Source of the DNA: Streptomyces violascens
GTDB lineage: Bacteria > Actinomycetota > Actinomycetes > Streptomycetales > Streptomycetaceae
DNA length: 64,000 nt
Assembly: GCF_014649955.1 (NCBI RefSeq)
Contig: NZ_BMUA01000001.1
Location: forward strand, 310,001 to 374,000
Direction of reading: 5' to 3'
Each line of letters starts with the position of its first letter. Within the stretch, counting starts at the first letter, position 1. Under the pieces are notes generated by a model. That model did not search any database and was not told the DNA's origin. It worked only from the letters and a program-made list of their open reading frames with translations. Both the position numbers and the translations under genes were made by a program. Positions 43,239 to 52,021 of this stretch are shown piece after piece.

Positions 43239-44471
43239 TCAAGCAAGCAGGGCCCGCCCGAACCAGTCTGTCCGGTCCCGCACCCCCGGCAGAGCGAAGA
43301 AGTAGCCGCCGCCGAATGGCTTGATGTAGTCCACCAGAGGCTCGCCTTTCAGCCGTTTCTGGACGGTCTCGAACTGCCGGGCCAGGTCCTGCTGGTAGCA
43401 GCAGAAGACGAGCCCCATGTCCAGGTCGCCGTTGGCGTCCATGCCGCGGTCGTAGTTGTAGCCGCGGCGCAGGATCCGCTGGTTCTCACTGGGCTGTCCG
43501 GAGCGCGGGTTGGCGAGCCGGATGTGGCTGTCGAGGGGGATCACATCGCCCTTGGGGTCCTCCGCGAACTTCGGGGTGTCGAATTCGGCGGAGCCGTCGA
43601 GCGGGGCGCCGGTGTCGCGGCTGCGGCCGAACATCCGCTCCTGCTCACTGATCGAGACCCGGTCCCAGAACTCCACCAGCATCCGGATCAGCCGCACGAC
43701 CTGGTAGCTGCCACCCGCCGTCCACGCGGGCTCGCCGCCCCCGGCGCCCACCCACACCAGCCGGTCCATCGCGGCCGCGTCGGAGGTGTCGGGGTTGGCG
43801 GTGCCGTCCTTGAAACCCATGTGGTTACGGGGGGTTCCGCTGGGCCTGGGCGGGCTGGTGTAGCCGTCCATGCGCCAGCGCACCTGCATCCCGCCGCGGG
43901 TGTGCCGGGCTATGTCGCGCAGGGCGTGCAGAACGACGTCCGGGCTGTCCGCGCACAGCTGCACGCTCAGGTCGCCGTGACACCAGGCGGCGTCGAGGTC
44001 GTCGTCGGGGAAGGCCGGCATCGCGGTGAGCCGGGCCGGCTTGCGGCTCTTCAGGCCGAACCGGTCGTCGAAGAGCGAGGCACCGACGCCCGTCGTCACC
44101 GTCACCCCGCCGGTGGGCCCCTGCGGGCCGAGCACCCCGGAGTCGCTCGGCGGCGCGGTGATCCCCACCGGTGCCGGTGTGCCGCCGGTGGCCAGGAAGC
44201 GGGCCCGCTCCGTGAGCGTACGCAGCAGCTCGGTGAGCTCCCTGCGGTCCGCGGCGGTCACGTCGAAGGACACCAACGCCGTTGCCCGCTGGGGAGGCTG
44301 GAGGATTCCGGCCTGGTGCACGCCGTGGAAGTCCACGGGCGCGGATGCCTTGCCCGCGTCGTCCGCCAGGGCCGGGCGGGGGATCGCGCCGCTCAGGGCG
44401 GCCCCGGTGACCGCGGTGCCGACCCCTACTGCCGCGCCCCGCAGGAAGCCGCGCCGTCGTACCTCGCTCAT
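43239..44471 (-). CDS. efeB: Dyp-type heme peroxidase, EfeB-like, Tat-exported
   Basis: A 410-residue enzyme with a twin-arginine signal ([20 protein letters not shown]). DyP signatures are the distal GFKDGTANP (catalytic Asp), proximal heme His in [12 protein letters not shown] and distal Arg in [11 protein letters not shown]. It overlaps the EfeO-like gene by 4 nt (ATGA), so they are translationally coupled. EfeB proteins are reported to be Tat-exported heme peroxidases that work with EfeO in ferrous iron or heme-iron acquisition. The EfeU permease is not encoded here. Confidence 0.92.
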   Translation of the reverse strand: MSEVRRRGFLRGAAVGVGTAVTGAALSGAIPRPALADDAGKASAPVDFHGVHQAGILQPPQRATALVSFDVTAADRRELTELLRTLTERARFLATGGTPAPVGITAPPSDSGVLGPQGPTGGVTVTTGVGASLFDDRFGLKSRKPARLTAMPAFPDDDLDAAWCHGDLSVQLCADSPDVVLHALRDIARHTRGGMQVRWRMDGYTSPPRPSGTPRNHMGFKDGTANPDTSDAAAMDRLVWVGAGGGEPAWTAGGSYQVVRLIRMLVEFWDRVSISEQERMFGRSRDTGAPLDGSAEFDTPKFAEDPKGDVIPLDSHIRLANPRSGQPSENQRILRRGYNYDRGMDANGDLDMGLVFCCYQQDLARQFETVQKRLKGEPLVDYIKPFGGGYFFALPGVRDRTDWFGRALLA

Positions 44472-45745
44472 GCTGTCCTCCGCGCATCACAGATCGTCGC
44501 CACCGGGGCGAGGAGTTCCACCGCCTGGCCGACGTCACTGTTGACCCGTTGCCGGTCCTGTCGGCCGAGCCGGTCGAGCGGCGTCCAGTGGCCGCCCGCG
44601 CCGAAGCCGTCCAGGGTGTGCTGGGTGCGGTCCAGCCACGCGTCGAGGCGCGGCAGGTCCGGGTAGCGGCTGGTGAGCAACGGGCGCAGCAGGGTGAGGA
44701 GTTCGCGGGTGCCGTCGAGGTTGGCGCGGGCGGTGGCGAGGTTGGTGCCGCTGCCGTAGTCGGTGCGGCCGGTGAGCTCCGACTGGGCCGTGGCCTCCAG
44801 GATCTCGTGGGCGCGCAGCCCCAGCTGGGCCGGGTCGAGGCGTTCCTGCGGCCAGCTGTCCCGCAGGGCGTGCACGGCCTGGGACAACCGGTCGGCAGGA
44901 CCGCGCAGGGAGGCGGCGGACTCGCCGTGCCACAGCCCGTATTCGACGCGGTGGAAGCCCTCGAAGTCCTTGGCCGACGCGGCTTCGGAGGGGGCGGGGC
45001 CCGCGCCGTTGATGGCTGCGTCCGCATCGCCGAACGCGTCGTACGCGGCGCCCATCCGCTCGTACACCAGGTGCGCGGGCAGCCAGGCGTCCCGTGCCGA
45101 GGCAAGGTCGCCGTCGTCGATGGCACGCTTCAGCTCGTCGGTGCGGTCGGTGAGTTCAACGGTTTTGGCCGCGATCCACTGCTGATAGGAAATGGCCACC
45201 GGGATGAGGTCGTGCTGGGTCACGGGGACCGCTGCCGGGCCGCTGCCCGTGCTCGCGCCCGCGATCTTCACGGTGGGTCCGGTGACCGCGTCGGCGTCGT
45301 CCGGCAGGCACTTGAAGGCGTACGAGCCGCCGCCGAGGACCACGCGCATCTCGCGGGTCGTGCCGGGGGCGAGGCCCTCGACCTCCCCGTAGACGGCGCC
45401 GGTCGCGGGGTCGGTGAGATCGACTTCGGCCGCCGAGGAGGACGTGTTGCTCAGCGCGAACACCTGCGGGCCCGGCGCCGCACTGCTCCAGCCCTTGCCG
45501 CAGGCGCCGGGCGACACCTCGACGGTGGTCGGGCCCTTCGCCGCCAAAGGCTTCGCGTCCGAGGAGCCGCCGCCGGACGAGGCGAGGGCGTAGACGCCCG
45601 CGCCCGCCGCCACGAAGGCCACAGCCAGGGCCAGGGCCGCAGTGGTGGGCCGGCCGCCGGGCGGCCAGGCCTTGCGGGCCGCTGCGGCGGACCCCTCGTC
45701 GGGTTCGGCCGGTTCCTGACCAGAACCCGGATCGGGGTCGTGCAT
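44468..45745 (-). CDS. efeO: EfeO-like iron-uptake protein (cupredoxin + imelysin domains)
   Basis: A 425-residue protein from ATG 45745, with GGAG 7 nt upstream. An N-terminal membrane/signal helix ([20 protein letters not shown], ~34-53) precedes a cupredoxin-like domain (residues ~70-160). The imelysin domain begins at [17 protein letters not shown] and has the metal-site [18 protein letters not shown] and [13 protein letters not shown]. This is the full-length EfeO arrangement. It heads a two-gene operon with efeB. A role as extracytoplasmic iron-binding donor is inferred from the family. Confidence 0.9.
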   Translation of the reverse strand: MHDPDPGSGQEPAEPDEGSAAAARKAWPPGGRPTTAALALAVAFVAAGAGVYALASSGGGSSDAKPLAAKGPTTVEVSPGACGKGWSSAAPGPQVFALSNTSSSAAEVDLTDPATGAVYGEVEGLAPGTTREMRVVLGGGSYAFKCLPDDADAVTGPTVKIAGASTGSGPAAVPVTQHDLIPVAISYQQWIAAKTVELTDRTDELKRAIDDGDLASARDAWLPAHLVYERMGAAYDAFGDADAAINGAGPAPSEAASAKDFEGFHRVEYGLWHGESAASLRGPADRLSQAVHALRDSWPQERLDPAQLGLRAHEILEATAQSELTGRTDYGSGTNLATARANLDGTRELLTLLRPLLTSRYPDLPRLDAWLDRTQHTLDGFGAGGHWTPLDRLGRQDRQRVNSDVGQAVELLAPVATICDARRTA

Positions 45746-45890
45746 CACGGCACTCCGTTCGTGTCAGCTGCGAGGGGGCGACGCCGCTCATGCTAGGCAC
45801 CCGGCCGGGCCCGAACGCTCATCCGGGTGGCCGGGTGTCCAGATTTACCCCTGAGTTCACCGACACGACACCGGGTCGGGCCACGAACGG

Positions 45891-46005
45891 CGGATTGCGC
45901 CGCTCGTCGCCGACCGGATCTCGACTACGTCACGTCCTCGCCGGCCGGTTCGGACGGCGCCGCGTCCTCACCGAACGGATCCGGACTACGCCGCGTCCCC
46001 GCCGA
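45891..46005. repeat. Imperfect ~30-bp tandem repeat spanning the oxidoreductase stop codon
   Basis: Units start with CGG at 45891 (shortened), 45915, 45946 and 45976, spaced 24, 31 and 30 nt. The 45915 and 45976 units are most alike: CGGATC, then GACTACG, then CGTCC and CGCC in register. The last unit contains the oxidoreductase stop codon (45986-45988) and the 45915 unit contains a degenerate copy of the same gene end. Confidence 0.65.
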
Positions 46006-46954
46006 CCCGGATCACGATCTTGCCGTGGGCGTGGCCCGTCCGGCTGAGCTCGAACGCGTCCGCGAGCCGCTCCAGCGGGAACGACTCGGCGACCGGGACC
46101 TTGAGCTGCCCCGCGTCCGCGAGCGTGGCGAGGGCTTCGAGGCCGGGCCCGTCGGGGCGCACCCACATCCACTGGCCGCCCGCCTCCATGACGGACGGGT
46201 CGGCGATCGAGGCGTGCCGGCCCCCTTCGCGCAGCACCGCCAAGGTGACGTCGAGCACCCCGCCGACGTAGTCGACGACGACGTCCACGCCCTCGGGGGC
46301 CAGCGCCCGGACGCGCTCGGCGACGCCGTCGCCGTACGTCACCGGCTCGGCCCCCAGCTCGCGCAGCCGGTCGTGGTTGCGCTCGGAGGCCGTGCCGATG
46401 ACCCGGGCACCCATGGCCTTCGCGATCTGTACGCCGAACGTGCCCACGCCGCCCGCGGCGCCGTGCACGAGCACCGTGTCGCCCCTGCCCGTGCCGAGCC
46501 GGGTCAGGGTCTGCCGGGCGGTGAGCCCCGCCAGGGGGACGCCCGCGGTCTCCTCCCAGCTCAGGGACTTGGGCCGGCGGGCGAGCGCCCGTACGGGGAC
46601 GGTCACGAACTCGGCGAAGGTGCCGCCGTGCACATAGTCCTTGCGGGCGTACGCGAAGACCTCGTCGCCCGCCTTCCACTCGGGGGTGTCGATGCCCGTG
46701 CGCTCCACGACACCGGCGACGTCCCAGCCCGGGACCACCGGGAAGACCGTGTCCATCATGCCGTCCAGACCGCCGGACATGATCTTCCAGTCGACCGGGT
46801 TGACGGCCGCGCAGCGCACCCGCACGACCACCTCGCCCGGGCCCACCTTGGGCAGTGGCTGCTCGGTCAGGCTCAGGACCGAGTTGTCCCCGTACGAGGT
46901 GTACGTCATGGCCTTCATGGTGCTCTTCTCGGTGCTTGCGGGGCTGGTGGGCAT
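45986..46954 (-). CDS. Zinc-independent NADP-dependent quinone-oxidoreductase-like protein
   Basis: A 322-residue MDR-superfamily enzyme from ATG 46954 with GGGAGAG upstream; ATG 46918 is an alternative. It has the GroES-like half (AAVNPVDWKIMSGG ... VVPGWDVAGVVERTG), then the cofactor loop HGAAGGVGTFGVQIAKAMGA with GTASERN, which favours NADP(H). Zinc-ligand cysteines are absent, as in QOR-type reductases. It probably reduces quinones or enones. It lies downstream of the CYP102-type gene on the same strand but a strong hairpin separates them. Its 3' end is part of a tandem repeat. Confidence 0.9.
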   Translation of the reverse strand: MPTSPASTEKSTMKAMTYTSYGDNSVLSLTEQPLPKVGPGEVVVRVRCAAVNPVDWKIMSGGLDGMMDTVFPVVPGWDVAGVVERTGIDTPEWKAGDEVFAYARKDYVHGGTFAEFVTVPVRALARRPKSLSWEETAGVPLAGLTARQTLTRLGTGRGDTVLVHGAAGGVGTFGVQIAKAMGARVIGTASERNHDRLRELGAEPVTYGDGVAERVRALAPEGVDVVVDYVGGVLDVTLAVLREGGRHASIADPSVMEAGGQWMWVRPDGPGLEALATLADAGQLKVPVAESFPLERLADAFELSRTGHAHGKIVIRVGGDAA

Positions 46955-46983
46955 CGCGTGCTCTCTCCCGATGTCGAGGTGGG

Positions 46984-47018
46984 CGGGGAGGCCCGTCCTA
47001 CGGTGACCGGCCTCCCCG
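46984..47018 (-). terminator. Terminator after the CYP102-type gene
   Basis: CGGGGAGGCC (46984-46993) pairs perfectly with GGCCTCCCCG (47009-47018) across a 15-nt loop. It lies between the P450-reductase stop and the oxidoreductase start. Confidence 0.75.
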
Positions 47019-47076
47019 GTTCCTACGATTCTGGTGCGCGCCGCGCGGGCCCGCTCCCCGGAACCGCCGGGACGGC

Positions 47077-50000
47077 TCAGCCCGCGTAGACGTCCTCCAC
47101 GTACCGGCCCTCGGCGGTGAGCCGGTTCAGCCAGGCCTCGGCGTCCTCGGCCGAGGCGCCCGTGCGCTGGGTGTACAGGTCGCGGAAGGCGCCGCGTACC
47201 CCCGGTGCCATGCGGTTGCCGTCGCCGCACACGTACACCCGCGCGCCGGCCTCCAGGAGCGGCCAGAGTTCGTCGGCCTCGGCGGCGATGCGGTGCTGCA
47301 CGAAGCGGCCGCGGCCCTCGGCGGGGGTGCTGAAGGCGGGTCGCAGCGAGAGGGCTCCGGCCCGTTCGGCGACGCGCAGTTCGTCGGCGTGGAGGAAGTC
47401 CGCGTCCGGTGCGTCGCAGCCGAAGTAGAGGACCGCGGGGGCGAGTTGATGGTGCGACAGGCGGTCGGCGACGGCACCGCGGAAGGGGGCGAGGCCCGTT
47501 CCCGCGGCGATCATGATGACCGGTTCCGCCGCCTCGGGCGCGATACGGAAGGCCTCGCGGCAGGGCTGGACCCGAGCGAGCACGGTGTCACCGGGCCGCA
47601 GCGCGTGCAGATACCCGGAGCCGGTGCCGCCGGGGTTGAGCGCGACCATCAGGTCGGCGTGGCGGGGGTCGCGGGCGGGCGAGGAGGACACCGAGTACTG
47701 GCGGGGGCGCAGCGGCGGCAGCAGCTCCAGGAGCGTGGGCCAGTCGAGTGCGCCCTTCAGCGCCGGGTGGTCCTCGATGAGGCCGAGCAGGGGGCGCGGG
47801 TCGTCCGCCGCCAGGTGTTCGAGGGCGGCGCGCTCGGGCGGGCAGGGGTTGTGCGCGGCGAGCAGCGCGATCTGGTCGCGGGTGGGCCGTCCTCCCAACT
47901 CGACGTAATGGGTGAGGAGTTCGCGTACGGACACCGGGCGGTCGACCGGCAGCGCGGCGGGCGCGGCGCCCGGCGCGTGGATGCCGAGGACCGTGTCGAG
48001 GTCGATGCCGAGGGCCTCGGCGGCCCGTTGGACGACGGCCGGGTCATTGGCGGGCAGGACGGTGAGGTGGTCGGCGGTGCGGTAGGTGACACCGTCGGGC
48101 AGGGCCAGGCGGACGAAACGCTTGGGCCGGGGGTGACCGGGCACCGTCAGGTCGCGGGCCTCGGTGACGGTCATCTCCGTCAAGCCATGGCGCGCGGCGA
48201 GCGCCTCGCGCGGCCCACCGGTGATCTCGGTGACGGTGTACGCGGCCTCGGCGGGCGGCGTGGTGGCGCCGGTGGTCTCCGGGTCCCCGTACCGTTCGAG
48301 GAGCGCCACGCGCAAGGACTCAGCGAACTCCCTCACCGTGCCCATGAGTTCACCGGACGCGTCAGCTTCGGCGCGGGGCAGCAGCTGCTCACCGCCGAGG
48401 GCTGCGAGGCGGTCGTCGATGAGGGTGGGGATGCGCTGGTAGGTCGCGGCCCAGTTGCGGTCGCCGACGCCGAGCACCGCGTACGGCACGCCGTCGACGG
48501 CTCCCGGCCCGGCGTCCTCGATCCAGCGCACGAAGCGGGCCGCGTCGTCGGTCGGCTGTCCGTTGTAGGAGGCGGCGACGATGACGACGGGACGGTCCTT
48601 CGGCAGCGCGCCGGCGTGGGCGTCCAGCGGGGCGATCTCGGTGGCGAGGCCGAGCGTGGTGGCTTCGGCGGCCAGGCGCTCGGCGAACTCGCGACAGGTG
48701 CCGTAGTTCGTGCCGTGCAGGAGCAGCAGGCCGGTGCCCTGGCGGACCCGGGCGGGCAGTTCGGGCTCGGACCCGGCGGCCTCAAACGTCGCGGCCGAGG
48801 ACGCGGCGGGGAGTGCGGCCCGGTTCAGGGCCCGGTCGGCGGGGGTGCGCGGGATCAGGGAGAGGGCGAAGCCGTGGGGCTTCAGGGTGAGCGACTCCTT
48901 GATCCGCAGCTGGTAGTGCGCGGAGTCCACGAAGCGGTAGCGGTGCACGAGCAGCGCGAGCAGCATCGTCGCCTCGTGGAGCGCGAACTGCCGCCCGATG
49001 CAGGCCCGTTCACCGGTTCCGAACGGCTTGTACGCGTGCGGCGAGCGGGCCGCCTCGGCCTCGGGCGTGAACCGCGCCGGGTCGAACAGCTCGGGGTTGT
49101 CGCCCCACGCGGGGTCGCGGTGCAGCATCGGTGTGAGCACCGTGACCAGCTCCCCGGCGCGCAGCGGGACGCGCCCGCCGAGCAGCGTGTCCTCGCGGGC
49201 CTGCCGGGTGAAGGCGGCCGCCGTCGGCCAGAGCCGCAGCGCCTCGCTGAGCACCTGACGGGTGAAGCGCAGCTTGCCGATGTCCTCGAAGGTGGGGTCG
49301 GGATCGGGGTTGTCGCCCCACAGTTCGTCGGCCTCGCGCTGGGCCAGACGCAGCGCGGTCGGGTCCTTGAGCAGGTGGTAGAGGGCGAAGGACAGGGTGC
49401 CCGAGGTGGTCTCGTGCCCGGCGATGAGGAAGGTGATGACCTGGTTGCGGATGTTGGCCGCGTCCAGGGTGGTGCCGTCCTCGGGGTGGGCTGCGCCCAG
49501 CATCAGGCCGAGCAGGTCGTCGACGGAGGTGTCCCCGCTCTTCGTGCGGGCGGCGATGACCTCGTCGACCACGGAGGCGAGGTAGGCCGAGTCCCGCTCG
49601 AACTCCTGGTCCTGCTCGCTGTGGTCGGCGCCCGGGGTGCGGCCGAGCCGCTTCATGCTCCACTCCAGGCAGCGCACCATCGCCTCGACGAAGGGGTGCG
49701 GGGTGGCCCGCCCGAACGAGTCGAAGTCGAAGCCGAATCCGGCGAGTCCGATGGTGTCCAGGGTCATCCGCGTCATGTCGTCGGCGACGTCCACCGCCTC
49801 ACCCCGCGCCGCCCGGCGGTCCCAGCTGTCCATCACGCGGCGCGCGACGCGCAGCATCGCCGGATGGTAGGTCCGCATCGAGCCGAGCGCGAAGGCCGGC
49901 ATGAGGATGTCGTGCGCCTTGGCCCAGTTCGGCTCGTCGTTGTAAGCGGTGAACAGACCGTCACCGGCGAACTCGCGGACATAGTCAAGGGTCTTCGAGA

Positions 50001-50232
50001 TGCCCTTGGAGAAGCGGGTCTCGTCGGCGAGCTCGGTGACCAGGTCGAGCGAGCTGACGAAGAGGTGCTCGTGCTCGTTGAGGCGACGCCGGAACACCGG
50101 CCCGTGCACGCGCGCCAGCTCCATGGCCTGCTGCACGGGCGTCTCGGCGAGACCGCCGCCCGAAATATCCACCAGGGGTACGGCGTCGTCGGCGGGGCGT
50201 GCGTCTGCGGGGATCAGGATCATGTCCGTCAT
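47077..50232 (-). CDS. Self-sufficient cytochrome P450-reductase fusion (CYP102/BM3 type)
   Basis: A 1051-residue fusion from ATG 50232 with GAGG 8 nt upstream. The P450 domain (~1-460) has I-helix AGHETTSG, ExxR in SEALRLWP and heme loop FGTGERACIGRQFA. The FMN domain starts LLLLHGTNYGTCREFAERLA and has VIVAASYNGQPTDDAARFV. The FAD/NADPH domain has RPRQYSVSSSPARD, AAGTGLAPFRG and YVCGDGNRMAPGV, ending DVYAG. Order and spacing match BM3, which hydroxylates medium and long fatty acids with NADPH and O2 without partner proteins. The FMN loop HGTNYGTC differs from BM3 YGSNMGT. Divergent from a PAS-LuxR regulator. Confidence 0.95.
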   Translation of the reverse strand: MTDMILIPADARPADDAVPLVDISGGGLAETPVQQAMELARVHGPVFRRRLNEHEHLFVSSLDLVTELADETRFSKGISKTLDYVREFAGDGLFTAYNDEPNWAKAHDILMPAFALGSMRTYHPAMLRVARRVMDSWDRRAARGEAVDVADDMTRMTLDTIGLAGFGFDFDSFGRATPHPFVEAMVRCLEWSMKRLGRTPGADHSEQDQEFERDSAYLASVVDEVIAARTKSGDTSVDDLLGLMLGAAHPEDGTTLDAANIRNQVITFLIAGHETTSGTLSFALYHLLKDPTALRLAQREADELWGDNPDPDPTFEDIGKLRFTRQVLSEALRLWPTAAAFTRQAREDTLLGGRVPLRAGELVTVLTPMLHRDPAWGDNPELFDPARFTPEAEAARSPHAYKPFGTGERACIGRQFALHEATMLLALLVHRYRFVDSAHYQLRIKESLTLKPHGFALSLIPRTPADRALNRAALPAASSAATFEAAGSEPELPARVRQGTGLLLLHGTNYGTCREFAERLAAEATTLGLATEIAPLDAHAGALPKDRPVVIVAASYNGQPTDDAARFVRWIEDAGPGAVDGVPYAVLGVGDRNWAATYQRIPTLIDDRLAALGGEQLLPRAEADASGELMGTVREFAESLRVALLERYGDPETTGATTPPAEAAYTVTEITGGPREALAARHGLTEMTVTEARDLTVPGHPRPKRFVRLALPDGVTYRTADHLTVLPANDPAVVQRAAEALGIDLDTVLGIHAPGAAPAALPVDRPVSVRELLTHYVELGGRPTRDQIALLAAHNPCPPERAALEHLAADDPRPLLGLIEDHPALKGALDWPTLLELLPPLRPRQYSVSSSPARDPRHADLMVALNPGGTGSGYLHALRPGDTVLARVQPCREAFRIAPEAAEPVIMIAAGTGLAPFRGAVADRLSHHQLAPAVLYFGCDAPDADFLHADELRVAERAGALSLRPAFSTPAEGRGRFVQHRIAAEADELWPLLEAGARVYVCGDGNRMAPGVRGAFRDLYTQRTGASAEDAEAWLNRLTAEGRYVEDVYAG

Positions 50233-50275
50233 GCATCCAGCCTCACCCGCCCGGTGTGCCGCTCCCGGGCGCGCG

Positions 50276-50293
50276 ACTGCATGATTGTGCAGT
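50276..50293. promoter_or_regulatory. Inverted repeat between CYP102 and PAS-LuxR genes
   Basis: ACTGCA-TGATTG-TGCAGT has perfect 6-bp arms and lies in the 105-nt divergent region. It is the best operator candidate for the PAS-LuxR protein. Confidence 0.5.
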
Positions 50294-50337
50294 GGTTTCT
50301 CGCGTCCGGCACTTGCGGACGGACCGAAGAGGGGGCG

Positions 50338-51012
50338 GTGGCACGCGGTATGGCCGACGAGCAGACACCGGTGGAGGACTTGGGGGCGTGGCGCAACCAC
50401 TTCCTGACCCTGCTCGACCGCATCCCCATGCCGATCGCCGTCTGCTCGATCGACGGCGAGGTGCATGTCGCCAACCCCGCGATGGCCACCGAGTGGGGCA
50501 CCACCCCGGGAAGGCTGCGCGGGCGCTCGCTGCGCGAGTTGTTCACCCCGCGCTCCGAGGAGCAGATCGACCGGCTTGTCAGAGCCCTGCGCGCGGGCCG
50601 TACGTCGCGCTATCCCATCGAGGTGACCTGGCGGGCGGGCAAGGACGGGGCCGAGCGCGAGGGCGAGTTCACCATCGACCCCATCATGGCCATGCCCAAC
50701 CCGGCCCCCGTGCTGCTCGCGATGCTGTACGTATGGGACGAGCGCCCCGCACCGCCGTCCTCCCCGGGCGGTTCGGTGACCGAGGCGCAGGCCCGCATTC
50801 TGGCGCTGGCCGCGTCGGGCGCGACCACGGCCTCCATCGGCAAGGCCCTTGGCCTGACCGTGGACGGCGTCAACTACCACCTGACCCGGCTCTCCCAGCG
50901 CTGGCGCGTCCAGGGGCGTACGGCCCTGGTGGCGAAGGCGTACGCGCTGGGCGTCCTGGCTCCCGGCCACTGGCCGCCGGTGCCGGCCGAGGGCCTGATC
51001 ACGCGGCCCTGA
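50338..51012 (+). CDS. PAS-domain LuxR-type transcriptional regulator
   Basis: A 224-residue regulator; GTG 50338 follows AGAGGGGG closely and is preferred to ATG 50350. A PAS domain spans about residues 15-120 (LLDRIPMPIAVCSIDGEVHVANPAMATEWGT ... VTWRAGKDGAEREGEFTID). It is followed by a LuxR-type HTH (EAQARILALAASGATTASIGKALGLTVDGVNYHLTRL). PAS ligands may be heme, flavin or small molecules; no fixed ligand residue can be named. Its position opposite the CYP102 gene suggests it senses a substrate and controls it. The 3' end overlaps the ATP-grasp gene by 14 nt. Confidence 0.88.
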   Translation: MARGMADEQTPVEDLGAWRNHFLTLLDRIPMPIAVCSIDGEVHVANPAMATEWGTTPGRLRGRSLRELFTPRSEEQIDRLVRALRAGRTSRYPIEVTWRAGKDGAEREGEFTIDPIMAMPNPAPVLLAMLYVWDERPAPPSSPGGSVTEAQARILALAASGATTASIGKALGLTVDGVNYHLTRLSQRWRVQGRTALVAKAYALGVLAPGHWPPVPAEGLITRP

Positions 51013-51886
51013 GCCCGGCCTCCGCCGCGACCGCATCCACCAGGAGCCCCAGCCCGCGCGGGTTGGTGTCGAGGAACAGATTGGGCTCGATGAGCTCCAG
51101 CTCCATGACCACCGGCTCCCGGTTCTCGTCCAGAGCCAGATCGACCCGGGCGAACAGCGGGGTCTGCGATGACGGTATGGCCGCCAACGCGGCGGAGGCG
51201 GTGCGCAGTTCGGCCTCGGTGGGACGGTACGGGGTGAGATCGGGGTGCGGCACCCTGAAGTTGTCCATCACCCCGGGCTCGGTCAGCAGCGGCCCCTTGC
51301 GCAGGGCGTGGCTGAACACGCCGCGCACGAAGACCAGTGCGCGTTCCCCTTCCTCCACCAGAGACAGGTACGGCTGGATCAGCACCGCACGGCCCTGGTC
51401 GAGCAGCATCCGCGCATGGCGTACGGCAGCCGCGGCCTGCCCGGGCTCGTAGCGTGCGGTGTCGCGGGCGCCCGCGGAGACGGTGGGCTTGACGACGACG
51501 TCCGCCGACTGCGCGAAGTCGGCCTCCGCGCACTGGTCGCCGGGTTCGAGGATCCGCGTCGGCACGACGGGAACACCGTGCCCGGCGAGTTCCAGGAGGT
51601 AGCGCTTGTCGCTGCTCCAGCGCACCATCGGGGCGGGATTGAGCAGCCGGGTGTGCGCGGACGTGGTGTCGGCCCAGGTGAGGAACTCATCGAGCCGTGT
51701 CACATAGTCCCAGGTCGAGCGGATCACCACGAGGTCGAACCCGTCCCACGCCACGGAGTCGGCGTCCCAGGCGACCGCTTCCGCCGCCAGGCCTTCGGCG
51801 CGCAGCGCGGCCACGATGAGCGGCAGGTCGACGTCGTACTCGAAGCCGGGCCCACTCGTCACAACCGCGATCCTGGCAGCACTCAT
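50999..51886 (-). CDS. ATP-grasp-family ligase-like protein
   Basis: A 295-residue protein from ATG 51886, with GGAGGGG 3 nt upstream. The N-terminal pre-ATP-grasp domain (IAVVTSGPGFEYDVDLPLIV ... DLVVIRSTWDYVTRLDEFLTW) is followed by ATP-grasp strands: DVVVKPTVSAGARDT (ATP-binding Lys), VLIQPYLSLVEEGERALVFV, and the Mg-binding VVMELELIEPNLFLDTNP. These are RimK/glutathione-synthetase-like features for carboxylate-amine or carboxylate-thiol ligation. No peptide substrate gene is adjacent. Similar stand-alone genes are common in streptomycetes and uncharacterised. Confidence 0.82.
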   Translation of the reverse strand: MSAARIAVVTSGPGFEYDVDLPLIVAALRAEGLAAEAVAWDADSVAWDGFDLVVIRSTWDYVTRLDEFLTWADTTSAHTRLLNPAPMVRWSSDKRYLLELAGHGVPVVPTRILEPGDQCAEADFAQSADVVVKPTVSAGARDTARYEPGQAAAAVRHARMLLDQGRAVLIQPYLSLVEEGERALVFVRGVFSHALRKGPLLTEPGVMDNFRVPHPDLTPYRPTEAELRTASAALAAIPSSQTPLFARVDLALDENREPVVMELELIEPNLFLDTNPRGLGLLVDAVAAEAGLRAA

Positions 51887-52021
51887 GCGCCCCTCCGATG
51901 TCTCATGTCCGATGTGCCCGGGCACCCTCGCACACGATGGCTCCGCACCGCCCCTCATTTATCGAGCGGGCCGGCCACCGCCTCTTAAAACCCTCTTACA
52001 ACTCTTCGTTATCCATGCGCC

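Noticed and set aside
45891..46005. A CRISPR array or iteron origin
   Set aside because: The units are degenerate, directly tandem without spacers and overlap a gene end; no Cas or replication gene is present.
46855..51012. A very long plus-strand frame antisense to the CYP102-type gene
   Set aside because: Only its 3' part (from GTG 50338) is a real gene, the PAS-LuxR regulator. The rest mirrors the P450-reductase fusion.
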